The position numbers and the translations under genes are program-made. This document shows, one piece after another, positions 28,236 to 38,300 of a DNA stretch of 64,000 nucleotides (position 1 is its first letter; each line of letters opens with the position of its first letter). The notes below the pieces were generated by a model that had not been told where the DNA came from, did not search any database, and was given only the letters and a program-made list of their open reading frames with translations. The stretch is from Gemmatimonadota bacterium. GTDB taxonomy: Bacteria; Gemmatimonadota; Gemmatimonadetes; Longimicrobiales; Gaopeijiaceae. Where the stretch lies: contig JAJDXG010000063.1 in assembly GCA_022823365.1 (NCBI GenBank), positions 114,113-178,112 of the forward strand, given 5' to 3'.

Positions 28236-31067
28236 GTGGACAGGAAGATGAAGCGGAACAAGGCGAGAGCCCGCCACCGACGCACCGTCGGAGGTCGGGC
28301 TCTTGCCATTCTCGTTATGGCCTTGCTCGCGCAGGCCACTGCGGCGGCGGCGCAGACACCGGAGCGGCACTGGGTGCGCGGCGTCGTCACCGACTCGGCG
28401 GGCGGGGCGCTGCACAACGCCATGGTGGTCGTGCTTTCCAGGCCGGACTCGGTGCTGGCCGAGTACACCCTTTCGTCCCAGGACGGACGCTTCACCATCG
28501 AGGGCCTGCCCGCCGGCGGCTACATCCTCCAGGTCACGCTGATCGGGTACCGGACCCTGCGCCGCGACTTCGACGTCGCGAACGCGGGCGTGGACGCCGG
28601 CAGAGTGATGCTTGCGGTCACGGCGCTGGAAGTGGACTCGGTGGTGGTCAGCGTGGAACACGTCCCCTTCGTGAATCAGCGCGACACCTTCAGCTACAAC
28701 GTGCAGGCGTTTCCGACGCCACCCAACGCGACCGTCGAGGAGCTGCTGCGCCGACTCCCCGGGATCGACGTCGATGCCGACGGGTCGATCACGGCACAGG
28801 GCGAGGCGGTCGCGAAGATCCTCGTGGACGGCAAGGAGTTCTTCGGCGACGATCCGACGGTCGCAATGGAGAACCTGCCCGCGGACGCCATCGAGCAGAT
28901 CGCCGTGTACGACAAGGAGTCGGACATGGCCGAGTTCACGGGCATCCCCGACGGCGAGGAGGAGCGCACGATCAACCTGAAGCTCAAGGAAGAGGCGAAA
29001 GCCGGGTACTTCGGCCGCGCCAGGGGCGACATCGGTGGTGACGGGGGCAGCCGGGCCCGACTCACCGCGCCCGTGGGCAGCGAAGCGAGGTACAACGGTT
29101 CGCTTTCGCTGAATCGCTTCTCGCCCACCGTTCAGTTGGCGCTGACCGCGAACGCGAACAACGTGAACCAGGGTCGCTCCCGCGGCGGTTTCCCGAATCT
29201 TGCCGCCGGCATGCCGGGCGGCGGCGGCGGGAGGTCGAGCGACGGTCTCACCGAGACGATGAGCCTCGGGATAAACGGAAGCCGGGAATTCAGCGAGGAG
29301 ACCTGGCTGCGGGGCAGTTACACCATCAGGGAGCTGGACAATCTCCAGGACCGGAGCCTGCAGCAGCGGGCGCTCTTCGGATCGGATGTCGCATCGCTGG
29401 TCGATCAGACCAGCAAGCAGGAAGCCGGCAACGTGAGTCATCGCCTGGACCTGAACGGGCAGCTGGAATTCTCCGAAGGGCATGAGTTGCGCCTGCGCAT
29501 GAGAGGCAATGCGCGCTCGTCGTCGCTGACCTCGTTCGCAAACCGGCAAACGCATACCCTCGGCGGGGACATGCTCAACTCCGCCACCACCGACTACTTC
29601 GTGGACGGAGACGAGCTGGGCGGGGACGGACGGCTCACCTGGCGCAGGCGCCTGAACGAAGAGGGCCGCAGCATCGTCGCGGAGTTGACGAGCGACCTCG
29701 AGGACTCCGATGTCTCCGCCGACCTGTCGTCGCTGGTCACGGGAGAGAGGCGCACCAGGGACGGCGAAGACGATGCCGGCGATGTGCGCGAGATCCTGCA
29801 GGACCACTCGCGGGTGGGATGGACCCGCACCAATTCGGCGCGCGTCTCGCTGACCCAGCCGCTCGCGGAGGGGCACACGGTCGAGCTCTTCGGCCAGCGC
29901 AACGCGACCCACCAGGACCGCAACAACGCGGTCTACGATCACGTCGACGGCACCCTGGTGCACAACCCGGGGATGAGTTCGGGATTCGAACGAGCCTACA
30001 CCTATCTCCAGGGCGGCACGCGCTACAGCCGCAACACCGAAACCTCCTGGCTGACGCTCGGGATCCGCCTGCAGAGATCCAACCTCGAGGGCGTCATCCT
30101 GGGCCGGGGCGCGTCCATCGCCAACGGATATACGCACCTGCTCGCCAACGCGCGGCTGAAGAAGGAGATCAAGGAAGGACAGACGCTCCAGATCCGGTAC
30201 GACGGCTCGAGCCGCGAACCGTCGCTCACGCAGCTGCAGCCCTACGCCGACAACACCGATCCCCTCAACGTCTATTCCGGGAACCCGGATCTGAGCCCGG
30301 AATACCGGCACCGGGTCAACGCGGACTACCGTCTGTTCAACGAGGTGACCTTCATCAACCTCCGCACCTTCACCCGCTTTACCTACACCGACAACAACAT
30401 CTCGATGTCGCGGGTTTTCGACGAGCGCGGCTTCCAGACGCGCATGCCGGTCAACACCAGCGGTGAGTGGTCCGGCAGCCTGGGAGCCAACTTCGACACT
30501 CCGATCAGGAGGCTGGGCATCGATGTCGAGCTCGAATACGACGTCAGCTATTCCGAGGGAACGGAGCTCGTGAACCACGCGGCCAACGAGAGCCGCATCC
30601 TGCGCAACTCGCTCGAGATCGGGGTGGACAACCGGGAGAAGGACCGGATCGACGTGCGCGCTTCGGTCAGCTTCAACTTCAACGATGTCGCGTACTCGCT
30701 GAACCAGGAACTCGACCGCGGCTACGTCAACAGCCAGTACCGCGCGGAAGCCACGTGGCACATCGGTGACGCCTGGACCCTGGAATCGGATTTCCGCCAC
30801 CGGGTCTTCGACCAGGGCCTCTTTGGGGACGCGCGCAACGTCGCCCGCTGGGACGCCGCCATTTCCCGGCGCGTGCTCGACGAGCGCGCCGAGATCGAGC
30901 TTCGTGCCTACGACCTCCTGAACCAGAACCAGGGCGTCGCGATCACCAATTCGGCGAACTACATCCAGGAATCGCGGACGGACTCGCTCGGACAGTACTT
31001 CATGCTCCGGGTCATGTACCGGCTGGGCACGCCGATGAACCGGAGGGGGTCGCGGAGGGGGCGGTAG
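28236..31067 (+). CDS. TonB-type outer-membrane beta-barrel with carboxypeptidase-regulatory domain
   Basis: 943 residues from the GTG at 28236, preceded by AAAGAGG with 5 nt spacing; an ATG at 28248 is an alternative. A signal peptide ends near TAAAAQT. A carboxypeptidase-regulatory beta-sandwich (about 46-135: VRGVVTDSAGGALHNAMVVV, YILQVTLIGYRTL) precedes a plug region (about 150-230: VEELLRRLPGIDVDADGSI, KILVDGKEFFGDDP). A long barrel with alternating strands follows, and a GMPGGGGG loop is present. The protein does not end in the usual aromatic residue. The family resembles outer-membrane receptors or barrel assembly-like porins of Bacteroidetes and Gemmatimonadota. The ligand is unknown. 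No tonB, exbB or SusD-like gene is adjacent. Confidence 0.85.
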   Translation: MDRKMKRNKARARHRRTVGGRALAILVMALLAQATAAAAQTPERHWVRGVVTDSAGGALHNAMVVVLSRPDSVLAEYTLSSQDGRFTIEGLPAGGYILQVTLIGYRTLRRDFDVANAGVDAGRVMLAVTALEVDSVVVSVEHVPFVNQRDTFSYNVQAFPTPPNATVEELLRRLPGIDVDADGSITAQGEAVAKILVDGKEFFGDDPTVAMENLPADAIEQIAVYDKESDMAEFTGIPDGEEERTINLKLKEEAKAGYFGRARGDIGGDGGSRARLTAPVGSEARYNGSLSLNRFSPTVQLALTANANNVNQGRSRGGFPNLAAGMPGGGGGRSSDGLTETMSLGINGSREFSEETWLRGSYTIRELDNLQDRSLQQRALFGSDVASLVDQTSKQEAGNVSHRLDLNGQLEFSEGHELRLRMRGNARSSSLTSFANRQTHTLGGDMLNSATTDYFVDGDELGGDGRLTWRRRLNEEGRSIVAELTSDLEDSDVSADLSSLVTGERRTRDGEDDAGDVREILQDHSRVGWTRTNSARVSLTQPLAEGHTVELFGQRNATHQDRNNAVYDHVDGTLVHNPGMSSGFERAYTYLQGGTRYSRNTETSWLTLGIRLQRSNLEGVILGRGASIANGYTHLLANARLKKEIKEGQTLQIRYDGSSREPSLTQLQPYADNTDPLNVYSGNPDLSPEYRHRVNADYRLFNEVTFINLRTFTRFTYTDNNISMSRVFDERGFQTRMPVNTSGEWSGSLGANFDTPIRRLGIDVELEYDVSYSEGTELVNHAANESRILRNSLEIGVDNREKDRIDVRASVSFNFNDVAYSLNQELDRGYVNSQYRAEATWHIGDAWTLESDFRHRVFDQGLFGDARNVARWDAAISRRVLDERAEIELRAYDLLNQNQGVAITNSANYIQESRTDSLGQYFMLRVMYRLGTPMNRRGSRRGR

Positions 31068-31260
31068 CGTCGCCCCTCGAATGCCGCACGGAGTCCGTCC
31101 GCGGGTTGCCAGGCCGCTTTCCTATCGCGTTGCGTGCTCCGCGCGCATGTCATAGCCTTGCGTGTGTTCGGGCTCGTCACGCCGGAGGGTCTCCTCGTGC
31201 GCGACGGCCCGCGCCTGTTGGAGACGCACAGCACACCAGCTACGTGGAGCAAGAGCGCAA

Positions 31261-32895
31261 ATGCGAGCGATCAGAGTCCTGGCCCTGGTCCTGATTACGG
31301 CGGGAGCCACCGTGTTGGTGGCCACCTGCGGCGGTGACGGGGGAACTGAACCGACCCCTGTTACGCCTCCTACACCTCCCACGCCCCCACCGCCGGCAAA
31401 CCGTGCGCCCACCGCCTCGGGCAGCATTGCCGCGCAGACGATCCCGGCCGGGGAGAGCGTCACGGTCGACGTGGCCGGAAATTTCACCGATCCGGACGGC
31501 AACACGCTTTCCTTCTCGGCGGCGAGCTCCGATGACGCGGTGGCCACGGCTTCGGTATCGGGGAGCAACGTGACCATCAACGGGGTGGCGGCGGGATCCG
31601 CGACCGTGACCGTGACGGCGAGCGATCCGGGCGGGCTGAGCGCGACCCAGAGCATCAGCGTGACGGTGGAAGCCGTCAACCAGGCGCCCGTGGGTGAAGG
31701 CATCATCGACGACCAGGGCATGGTCGTGGGCGACGAAGTTACGGTGGACGTGTCCGCCAACTTCAGCGACCCCGATGGGGATGAGTTGACGTACACCGCC
31801 ACCAGCTCGGATACCGCCGTGGCGACGGTGGCGACCGATGGCGCAATGGTGACCATCACGGCCGTGGGCGCGGGCGAGGCCACCGTGACCGTGACCGCCA
31901 CCGATCCGGGCGAGCTGTCCGCGACACAGGAGTTCGGCGTCGTCGTCACCGAAGCCAACGAGGCGCCCGTGGCGGAGGGCACCATCGACGCCCAGACCGT
32001 TGAAGCGGGCAGCTCGGTGGAGGTGGACGTAAGCGCCAACTTCAGCGATCCCGACGGCGATGACCTGACCTACGCCGCGACGAGCTCGGATGAGGCCGTG
32101 GCGACGGTAGCGGCCGAGGGCGCGGTGGTGACCGTCACGGGCGTAGCACCGGGGAGCGCCACGGTGACCGTCACCGCGTCGGATGCGGGCATGCTCTCGG
32201 CCAGCCTGGAGTTCGGCGTGACCGTTACGCCGCCCCCCGTGCCACCCGAGATCGTCGACACGATCCCGACCCACGACATGATCGTGGACAGCATGGTGGT
32301 GCTGGACGTGGCGCCGTACTTCGAGGACGCCGAGCTTACCTACGCGGCGACGACCTCGGACGAGGCGGTGGCCTTAGCATCCGTGGACGGCAGCATGGTG
32401 ACCACGACGGGCACGGGCGCGGTGGAGGACAGCGTCAGCGTGGCGATGCTGTCGGTGACGGCCACGAACGACGACGGCTTGTCGGTCACCCAGGACTCGA
32501 TCGTGGTGCGGGTGCACCAGGAGGCGTACGGCAACCTGCAGGGCATCTCGGTTAGCGAAGACGGCGTTCTTATGGCGGAAATCACTCCGGGCTCGTCCAT
32601 TCCGCTCACCAGTTGCCTCCAGGTCAGGGGCTTCCCGGTCGGCGGCATCAGCTTCACCATATTCTGGTCGGAGTGGCAGCGCGCGGCCGGGGGTGGATGG
32701 GTCGTCGCCCAGGACAACAACAAGGCCCACCGGGGCGCCCCAACCCACGACCCGAATAACCCGGCGGGCTCCGTCTGCCCAATCAACATAGGCGAAGACA
32801 GGTACCCGCCGGGCACCTACCGCCTGGTCGGGCATGTGCAGCTCGGAGATGAGGCCGGCTTCTACGCCACGTCCACCTTCGTGAAGCAGCCGTAG
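31261..32895 (+). CDS. Lipoprotein with cadherin-like (VSGS-type) tandem repeats
   Basis: 544 residues from the ATG at 31261. The lipoprotein signal ends in VATCGG (Cys23), followed by a Pro/Thr-rich linker. Three strong repeats of about 87 residues start at NRAPTASGSI (47), NQAPVGEGII (about 135) and NEAPVAEGTI (about 222). Each has VDVSANFSDPDGDELTY, a SS-x-AVATV stretch and ATVTVTASDPG. A fourth, weaker unit follows, and the end is a unique beta-rich region with two Cys. The repeats resemble bacterial cadherin/Ig-like folds and probably act as a spacer or adhesion stalk on the cell surface. The same repeat builds the metallopeptidase lipoprotein at 35367-38885 on the other strand. Confidence 0.85.
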   Translation: MRAIRVLALVLITAGATVLVATCGGDGGTEPTPVTPPTPPTPPPPANRAPTASGSIAAQTIPAGESVTVDVAGNFTDPDGNTLSFSAASSDDAVATASVSGSNVTINGVAAGSATVTVTASDPGGLSATQSISVTVEAVNQAPVGEGIIDDQGMVVGDEVTVDVSANFSDPDGDELTYTATSSDTAVATVATDGAMVTITAVGAGEATVTVTATDPGELSATQEFGVVVTEANEAPVAEGTIDAQTVEAGSSVEVDVSANFSDPDGDDLTYAATSSDEAVATVAAEGAVVTVTGVAPGSATVTVTASDAGMLSASLEFGVTVTPPPVPPEIVDTIPTHDMIVDSMVVLDVAPYFEDAELTYAATTSDEAVALASVDGSMVTTTGTGAVEDSVSVAMLSVTATNDDGLSVTQDSIVVRVHQEAYGNLQGISVSEDGVLMAEITPGSSIPLTSCLQVRGFPVGGISFTIFWSEWQRAAGGGWVVAQDNNKAHRGAPTHDPNNPAGSVCPINIGEDRYPPGTYRLVGHVQLGDEAGFYATSTFVKQP

Positions 32896-32962
32896 CGCAG
32901 ATGTGACCGCTACCGGCCGAGCCCCGGCGGATGATCCCGCGGACGGCTCGCAGATCGCGCTT

Positions 32963-32997
32963 CAGCGCCCCCGCTCGTTTAAGAGACGGGGGCGCTG
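32963..32997. terminator. Perfect 11-bp hairpin after the repeat lipoprotein
   Basis: CAGCGCCCCCG (32963-32973) pairs exactly with CGGGGGCGCTG (32987-32997). The 13-nt loop can pair a further three bases. It starts 68 nt past the stop of the lipoprotein. There is no T-run on the plus strand. It may end transcription from the left and mark the border of the lower-G+C patch. Confidence 0.5.
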
Positions 32998-33146
32998 GAA
33001 ACGTGGTGCTGTGGGGTGGGAGATACCGTTGACGCTGGTACTGCTAACGGTCATCAACCGGATCGGTCGGATGCAGCGCGGGCACGCCACCGTCCCCCAC
33101 AACCCGGCTTCGGTCGGGGGTGACCCGGACCACAAGCGGAGTCGCG

Positions 33147-34025
33147 ATGAGCCGAGAGAGACCGGACCTGCTCCGTCAGAGTGATGGCTTTGAGCGGATT
33201 CACGTGAATCTGACGGTATCGCTCATTGCGACCAGTCGCGACTGTGATGGACATGACCCCTGCATTCGCGTTTGCCGCATGGACGACTCTCTTATTGACG
33301 TCGAGGCCGCGAACATTAAGCCCATCTACGACTATCTCCCCGTGGAGGGAACCGACGGGCGCATCGTGGGTCTGTTCTCTGCCAAGGGATCCGCGGACGG
33401 CGCGGACCGCGATGATGAGTTCGTCGGGGATCACATGCGTCCACTCTCGGAAGCAGACTTGATCGGCGCCGACGCAACGATCCTCGATTTCATTTACCGC
33501 GTCCGATCACAACCACTGCTCGTGGTTTCCGGCGGTAGAATCAACGGCTTGGTCGCGTGGTCTGACCTTCAGAAGCTGCCCGTGCGTGCGGCTGTCTTCG
33601 CTCTGGTCACCGGGTTCGAGCTAACCATGTACGAAGCGATCAAGGCGGTCTTTCCAAGGGGTGAGGGTTGGCGCGAACATCTAAGTGACACACGACTGAA
33701 GAACGCCGAGGACGTGTACGAGAAGAGGGGAGGCAACGAAAGCGACGTTGAGCTGCTGCTGTGTACCGAATTCTGTGACAAGAGGACGATCCTGAAGAAG
33801 TGTCTCTCCTTCGATTCCCAAGCTAGGGATTCCGGCGCCATGCCGATGTCCAAGAGAGAGTTCGAGGACGAGATCAAGAGGATCGAGAACCTCAGAAACC
33901 CCTTGGCCCATGCCAGTTCCTACGCAATGAAATGGGACCACGTCATGAACCTCAGACAGACCGTGACGACCTTATTGGAGTTGCGCGAACGTATCAAGAC
34001 GGCTGTCCTAGCGCGCCCGCTCTAG
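33147..34025 (+). CDS. CBS-pair-like protein with C-terminal HEPN-like helical domain
   Basis: 292 residues; ATG at 33147 with GGAG 5 nt upstream. Two CBS-like half-motifs are visible: IKPIYDYLPVEGTDGRIVGLF (about 50-70) and TILDFIYRVRSQPLLVVSGGRINGLVAWSDL (about 110-140). From about 145 onward the protein is helical, with RNPLAH at 250-255. That fits the R-x4-H motif of HEPN proteins, which are often RNases in toxin-antitoxin, abortive-infection or CRISPR systems. CBS domains usually bind adenine nucleotides. A nucleotide-sensing HEPN effector is a possible reading, not a demonstrated one. G+C is visibly lower than in the neighbours, which suggests transfer. Confidence 0.6.
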   Translation: MSRERPDLLRQSDGFERIHVNLTVSLIATSRDCDGHDPCIRVCRMDDSLIDVEAANIKPIYDYLPVEGTDGRIVGLFSAKGSADGADRDDEFVGDHMRPLSEADLIGADATILDFIYRVRSQPLLVVSGGRINGLVAWSDLQKLPVRAAVFALVTGFELTMYEAIKAVFPRGEGWREHLSDTRLKNAEDVYEKRGGNESDVELLLCTEFCDKRTILKKCLSFDSQARDSGAMPMSKREFEDEIKRIENLRNPLAHASSYAMKWDHVMNLRQTVTTLLELRERIKTAVLARPL

Positions 34026-34077
34026 GGTTCAGTTCCATGGAGCGGCGCTTGCTCGCTGGAATCCGCCGCGACGATCT

Positions 34078-34092
34078 GTCCGGTAACCGGAC
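34078..34092. repeat. Short perfect palindrome between two small accessory genes
   Basis: GTCCGGT, a central A, then ACCGGAC. It sits 52 nt after the CBS/HEPN-like stop and 30 nt before the TTG of the next gene. It may be an operator or the stem of a weak terminator. Confidence 0.35.
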
Positions 34093-34122
34093 CACTCAAT
34101 TGCCACCAAGGAAACACCCAAG

Positions 34123-34425
34123 TTGATAAGTAGGCGATACGGCGATCCGCCGCAGATCCGCATTCCAGAGCGTTTGGTCCGCGCGAAGAAGCTCGGATCA
34201 TGTCAATGCACGGGAAGATACTGTGACCACCACCAGGGAGGATGTGGACGGCGGCTTGGGCACGGCTGGAAGATACGGCTACACCCGCCGAGAAAGGAGT
34301 TTGGGCAGCCAAGCGAGATCACTGCGGAGGCCTTTGAAGCCCTGTTGCAGGCGACCGATGCGCTTTGCGCCGCCTGTGCCAGCTGGCATCCTAACCCGCT
34401 ATTCGATCCGTCACAGGGATTCTAG
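34123..34425 (+). CDS. Small Cys/His-rich protein, function unknown
   Basis: 100 residues from a TTG start, the only in-frame initiation codon near the AAGGAAA at 34108. The sequence has CQCTGRYCDHHQGGCGR at about 27-43 and ALCAACASWHPNPLFD at about 81-96. The paired Cys and His groups suit one zinc site; the closing CAACASWH resembles the end of HNH nucleases, but the catalytic His-Asn-His core is not clear. Lower G+C and odd codon use match the neighbouring CBS/HEPN-like gene. It may be a partner of that gene or an unrelated small zinc protein. The absence of an ATG keeps confidence low. Confidence 0.4.
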   Translation: MISRRYGDPPQIRIPERLVRAKKLGSCQCTGRYCDHHQGGCGRRLGHGWKIRLHPPRKEFGQPSEITAEAFEALLQATDALCAACASWHPNPLFDPSQGF

Positions 34426-34473
34426 GGACGGCGTTTTGGGCGTCGTGATGGCGATAGTGGGTCGAAACCCGGA

Positions 34474-34489
34474 GGCGGATCTATCCGCC
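34474..34489. terminator. Small hairpin between convergent genes
   Basis: A 6-bp GGCGGA/TCCGCC stem closes a TCTA loop, 49 nt after the small Cys-rich gene. No T-run follows, so any terminator role is weak. Confidence 0.25.
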
Positions 34490-34568
34490 AAGGCGCTGCG
34501 CTGATCCCGCGGGCACCTGACGGTGACCCCAAGAGCCTCCGGGGGATTACCTAGATGGGTTGCCGGGT

Positions 34569-35254
34569 TCACGGAATCCCCCTCCAGACGTACGAGACGC
34601 CCCTAAGGCACCCGGTCGGCTCTCTGTCCGAGTAAGTGTCGTCCTCGACCGACCGTCCGGGCGCTACAACCTCGTCCCAAAAATAGAAGGTCGCGTCCAC
34701 GTCAACGCACAGCGTTGCCTCATCCATGACCAAATCAAGAGTTGGATGATTGTTCGTGACCGTCAGGCGAACACTGTATGAGCCCCCGGAGTACGACGGA
34801 TCCTCCCAGGCCAGCGAAAACGTCACGGCTTCGGGTGGGCTATTCCTGCCCAGCACCACTACAGTCTCGGCACCGCTCCCGAAGCAGCGCCGCTTTGCCG
34901 TGTACCTATCGGCGCTCATCGTTCCGTAGAGCGAGCAGTCATGGTAGCTGATCGCGACCCGCTCACCGGCCCGGTAGCCGTCCATCCTGTACGCGAAGAG
35001 CGTGTCGTCCCCGGCGGTCTGCATCACCAGCCCGCGCAGCACGCGACCATCAGAGCCATCGACGACCACGGAGAAGGTGGTGTCAACTCGCGCCCTGAGT
35101 CCATGCCCACCACTTTGGGGGCTGTCCCGTCGTCCATCCAATGCCCCACGACCTCATCTTCCGGCGCATGGGGTCCGAACCCGGGCGGCGCGTCACGGCA
35201 CCCGTACCCGAACGACAGCGCGACCACGAGCATGCGTGCCCACCAACGTCTCAT
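34569..35254 (-). pseudogene. Frameshifted lipoprotein gene
   Basis: An ATG at 35254 with GGAGG just upstream opens a lipoprotein signal (RMLVVALSFGYGCRD) and runs to a stop at 35024. The rest of a sensible protein (RVDTTFSVVVDGSDGRVL, then ATLCVDVDATFYFWDEV to a stop at 34569) is in the next frame. The two overlap around 35090-35200 and join smoothly after a one-base shift near VVGMDSG/LRARVDTTF. The C-terminal part contains several Cys and looks like a beta-sandwich. Either the gene is broken or the consensus has a single-base error. No family is recognised. Confidence 0.6.
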
Positions 35255-35366
35255 GCTTGCCTCCATTGGCAACTCAACTGAGTAATCCCCATCACCTGAT
35301 ATGTCCGAATAGTATCATGACTGCCTCACGGCAAGACCCTCACCGGTGGCCCGGCGCCCTCTCGGG

Positions 35367-38300
35367 CTACCGCAGCCGCAGCGCCCACACGGAGATGTGA
35401 TCGGGCAACCGTCCTCCGCCCGCCGCCGCGACCTTGATGCTGGTCGGCCTTAGCGCGCCGACCGGAGTCCAATGGAGGTACAGGGACGATCCCGCCCGCA
35501 CCCGGCGGCCAGTGAGACGGGGAGCGGGGGAGGAGGAGGTATAGGGTTGGAGTTGCCAGTTCGAGGGCTGCTGACTGAAGATGTCGTGCAGGTTCCAGGA
35601 GGACATGCCGTACGCACGACGACCGGGTTGAAGGTCGATCCACAGGGTGATGTAAAAGTCGGAGAGGATCGCCTCGGGTCGCCATTCCTTGTCAGGGCTG
35701 ACGTCCACGAGAGAATTGAAGCCGACTACGGGCGATGTGGTGAAACGTCGCATCAAGGCGCGCTCTCCGCCGGGATATTCGTCACCCCAGCGGTCCATGG
35801 CGTAGCGCAGGACCATGGAGGGAACGCCATAAACTTGGCGCCGCCCGAGACATGGGCCGGAATTGCCCTCGCGTTCGCGACCAACCCAGCTGCACTCCTC
35901 CGGGGCGCGGGAGATTCTTCGGGTGCCATCGCCCCGCCCGAAGAAGGCGGCCATGTCGCCGATCCAGTCCCAATACCAATTCCGGCTCTCCGCAGAATAA
36001 TTGTACGCGGCCCAGCCCAGTTCTTGGCCGGAACCGTGTCCGAAGATCCGGTAGGCGACGAGTTGTTCGGCGAGCGTGGCGCCGCCTTCGTCTTCCCATG
36101 AGGTCTTCCAGCCCGCATTCCCCAAGATTTGGGCATTGGCCTGCACCAAATGCGCGACTTCATGTGCAATCAACTCGGGATAGTAGTCGAGTAATTCTTC
36201 TTTGGTCACCGCATCCCCCACGGATCCCTGCGGATCCGGAACCGTTCCGTAGAAGATCTCCGCATGGTTGCTCGTCGCGCATCCTTCCCTCGGATAGAGG
36301 TCTGCCCACCGAACCCATCCGCCCACGTCAGCGCGATTCGCCTCCTTGGTCATGAGCACCAGGAAACGACCGTTGCCATCCACATCAGACAGGGCACCGA
36401 AATAATCGTCGTGCACACCTCTGACGTTGGTCGAATAGAAGGCGTCCAGGTTCGCCAGCTCTGAGTCGCTGAAGGTCCCAGCGGGATTGTCGCGATCGTC
36501 GAGCCAGATCGAGCTGGTGCCGACGAGCCGTACTACGGCCCGGACTTGCTCTCCGCTTGCGCACGTCGCGCCCCAATCGCCATACAACGTCAGCGTATCC
36601 CCCACCTGCAGGTCGCGCCGGACATCGGCCAGCGCGGGACGGGTCGCGCGCCCCAGTCTTCGCAGCACCGCTCGGTTTCGGGCCATGATCTCGCTGTGCG
36701 CCCTCGCCCAGCGCATACCCAGGGTGTCGTCGGCGAGCGGCCATTCGCCAATGCCGCCGCCTGTTGATGCAGGTGCTATCGGCAATGCAGGCTGCCCGGC
36801 GAACGCGGCCGACGCGCTGAACGGCCCTTGAGCCAAAGCCGCCATTCCGCTTCGACTCGCTTCTTCGAGCGCTTCGCCATCCGCCGCCACGACGATGCGG
36901 CCGCTCTCCGTTGCAACGACGGAGGCATCCCAAGGGGTGCCCGTCACGGTAACGCCCGTAAGGGACGCCGCATTCTCCGAACTGGACACGACTCCGATCA
37001 TGTACTCCCCACCAGAGGCATTCCCGGACAGGTGGAGGCAGCCGTTACCACCGTAGGTATACCAATAGTGGTTCCGCTCCACCTCCAAGCTCTGCGGCAT
37101 CACCCCCACTGTCCGCGCGTCGCTCCTGCTCCCCACCGCCACCCGCAGCTCCTCACGGCGCGGCGGCAGGCAGTCGCTCTGCGGAACGATGATCGACAGA
37201 CTCGTCGCGCTGGCAGAGGTGACCCGCGCGCCACGACCCCCCACGGACACCCGGTTCTGAGCGGCGGTGGCCGAGAACCCGGAGCCCGTGATCCTCGCGG
37301 ACGCACCCTCGACCAGCACGCCCGGCTCGACCCCCGAGATAACCACTTCCCCCTGAGCCTCCGGCTGCACCGTGACCCGGAAGCTCAACTGGGCGCTCAA
37401 CCCCTCGGGGTCGCTGGCGGTCACCGTTACGACAGCCGATCCGACTGACACCGCACCGATGCCGAACTCGCCACCCGACACCACGGCCAGGACAACAGCG
37501 GCGTTGGAGCTGCCCGCCGCGTACGTCAACGCATCGCCGTTGGGGTCGCGGAAGTGGTCCGCTCCCTGCCATGCGCGCGCTTCGCCGACCGTCACGGTCA
37601 GATGGGGAATGGTTGCCACAACTTCGGGGGCCTGATTGGCCGCTCTTACCGTCACGGAAAAGCGCTGCTGCGCCGTAAGTCCGCCCGGATCCGTGGCCGT
37701 GACGGTGATCGCCGCGGTCCCCACTGCTACTCCCTCTACCGTCAGGACGCTGCCAGCCACCGTGGCAGTCGCCACTCCCCTGTTGGAACTTGCCGCGCTG
37801 TAGCTCAGCGCTTCGCCGTCAGGGTCGTCGAAGAAGGGAGATACGTCGAGGGTGATCGCCTCGCCGGGTTCCACCGACTGCCCAGGGATGCTTCCGATCG
37901 CAATCGGGTCCCGATTCAGCACCGTTACAGCGAAACTCTGTTGAATTGATGTCCCCGCGGGATCGGTCGCCGTGACCGTCACCCTCGTGGTCCCGGGTGC
38001 AACGGCGGCGATCGTCACCGAGCTTCCGGCAGTCTCCACTGACACCACACCCGTATTGGCGCTCGCAGCGGTGAACGTCAGTACGTCGCCGTCTGGATCG
38101 GTGAAGTAGGACGACATGTCCAACTCCATCGTCTGCCCGGTCGAGAGGGTCTGAGGTGGGGTGGTGTCGAGAGTGGTCGGGGCTCGATTGGGCACCGTGA
38201 CCGAGACGCTCTGCTCTGCCGACAGCCCGTCAGGGTCGCGAGCGCTCACCGTGGCCGTGGACATCCCCTGGGTGATCGCTGTCAGCGAAACCACGCTCCC

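Noticed and set aside
31360..31400. CRISPR-like or microsatellite repeat
   Set aside because: This is a Pro/Thr codon-rich linker (TPPTPPTPPPP) in a lipoprotein, not a repeat-spacer array. No CRISPR array was seen anywhere in the window.
31122..32274. Minus-strand frames opposite the cadherin-like lipoprotein, rich in Thr/Ser/Ala
   Set aside because: They reflect the repeated DNA read backwards and have no start signal or family resemblance.
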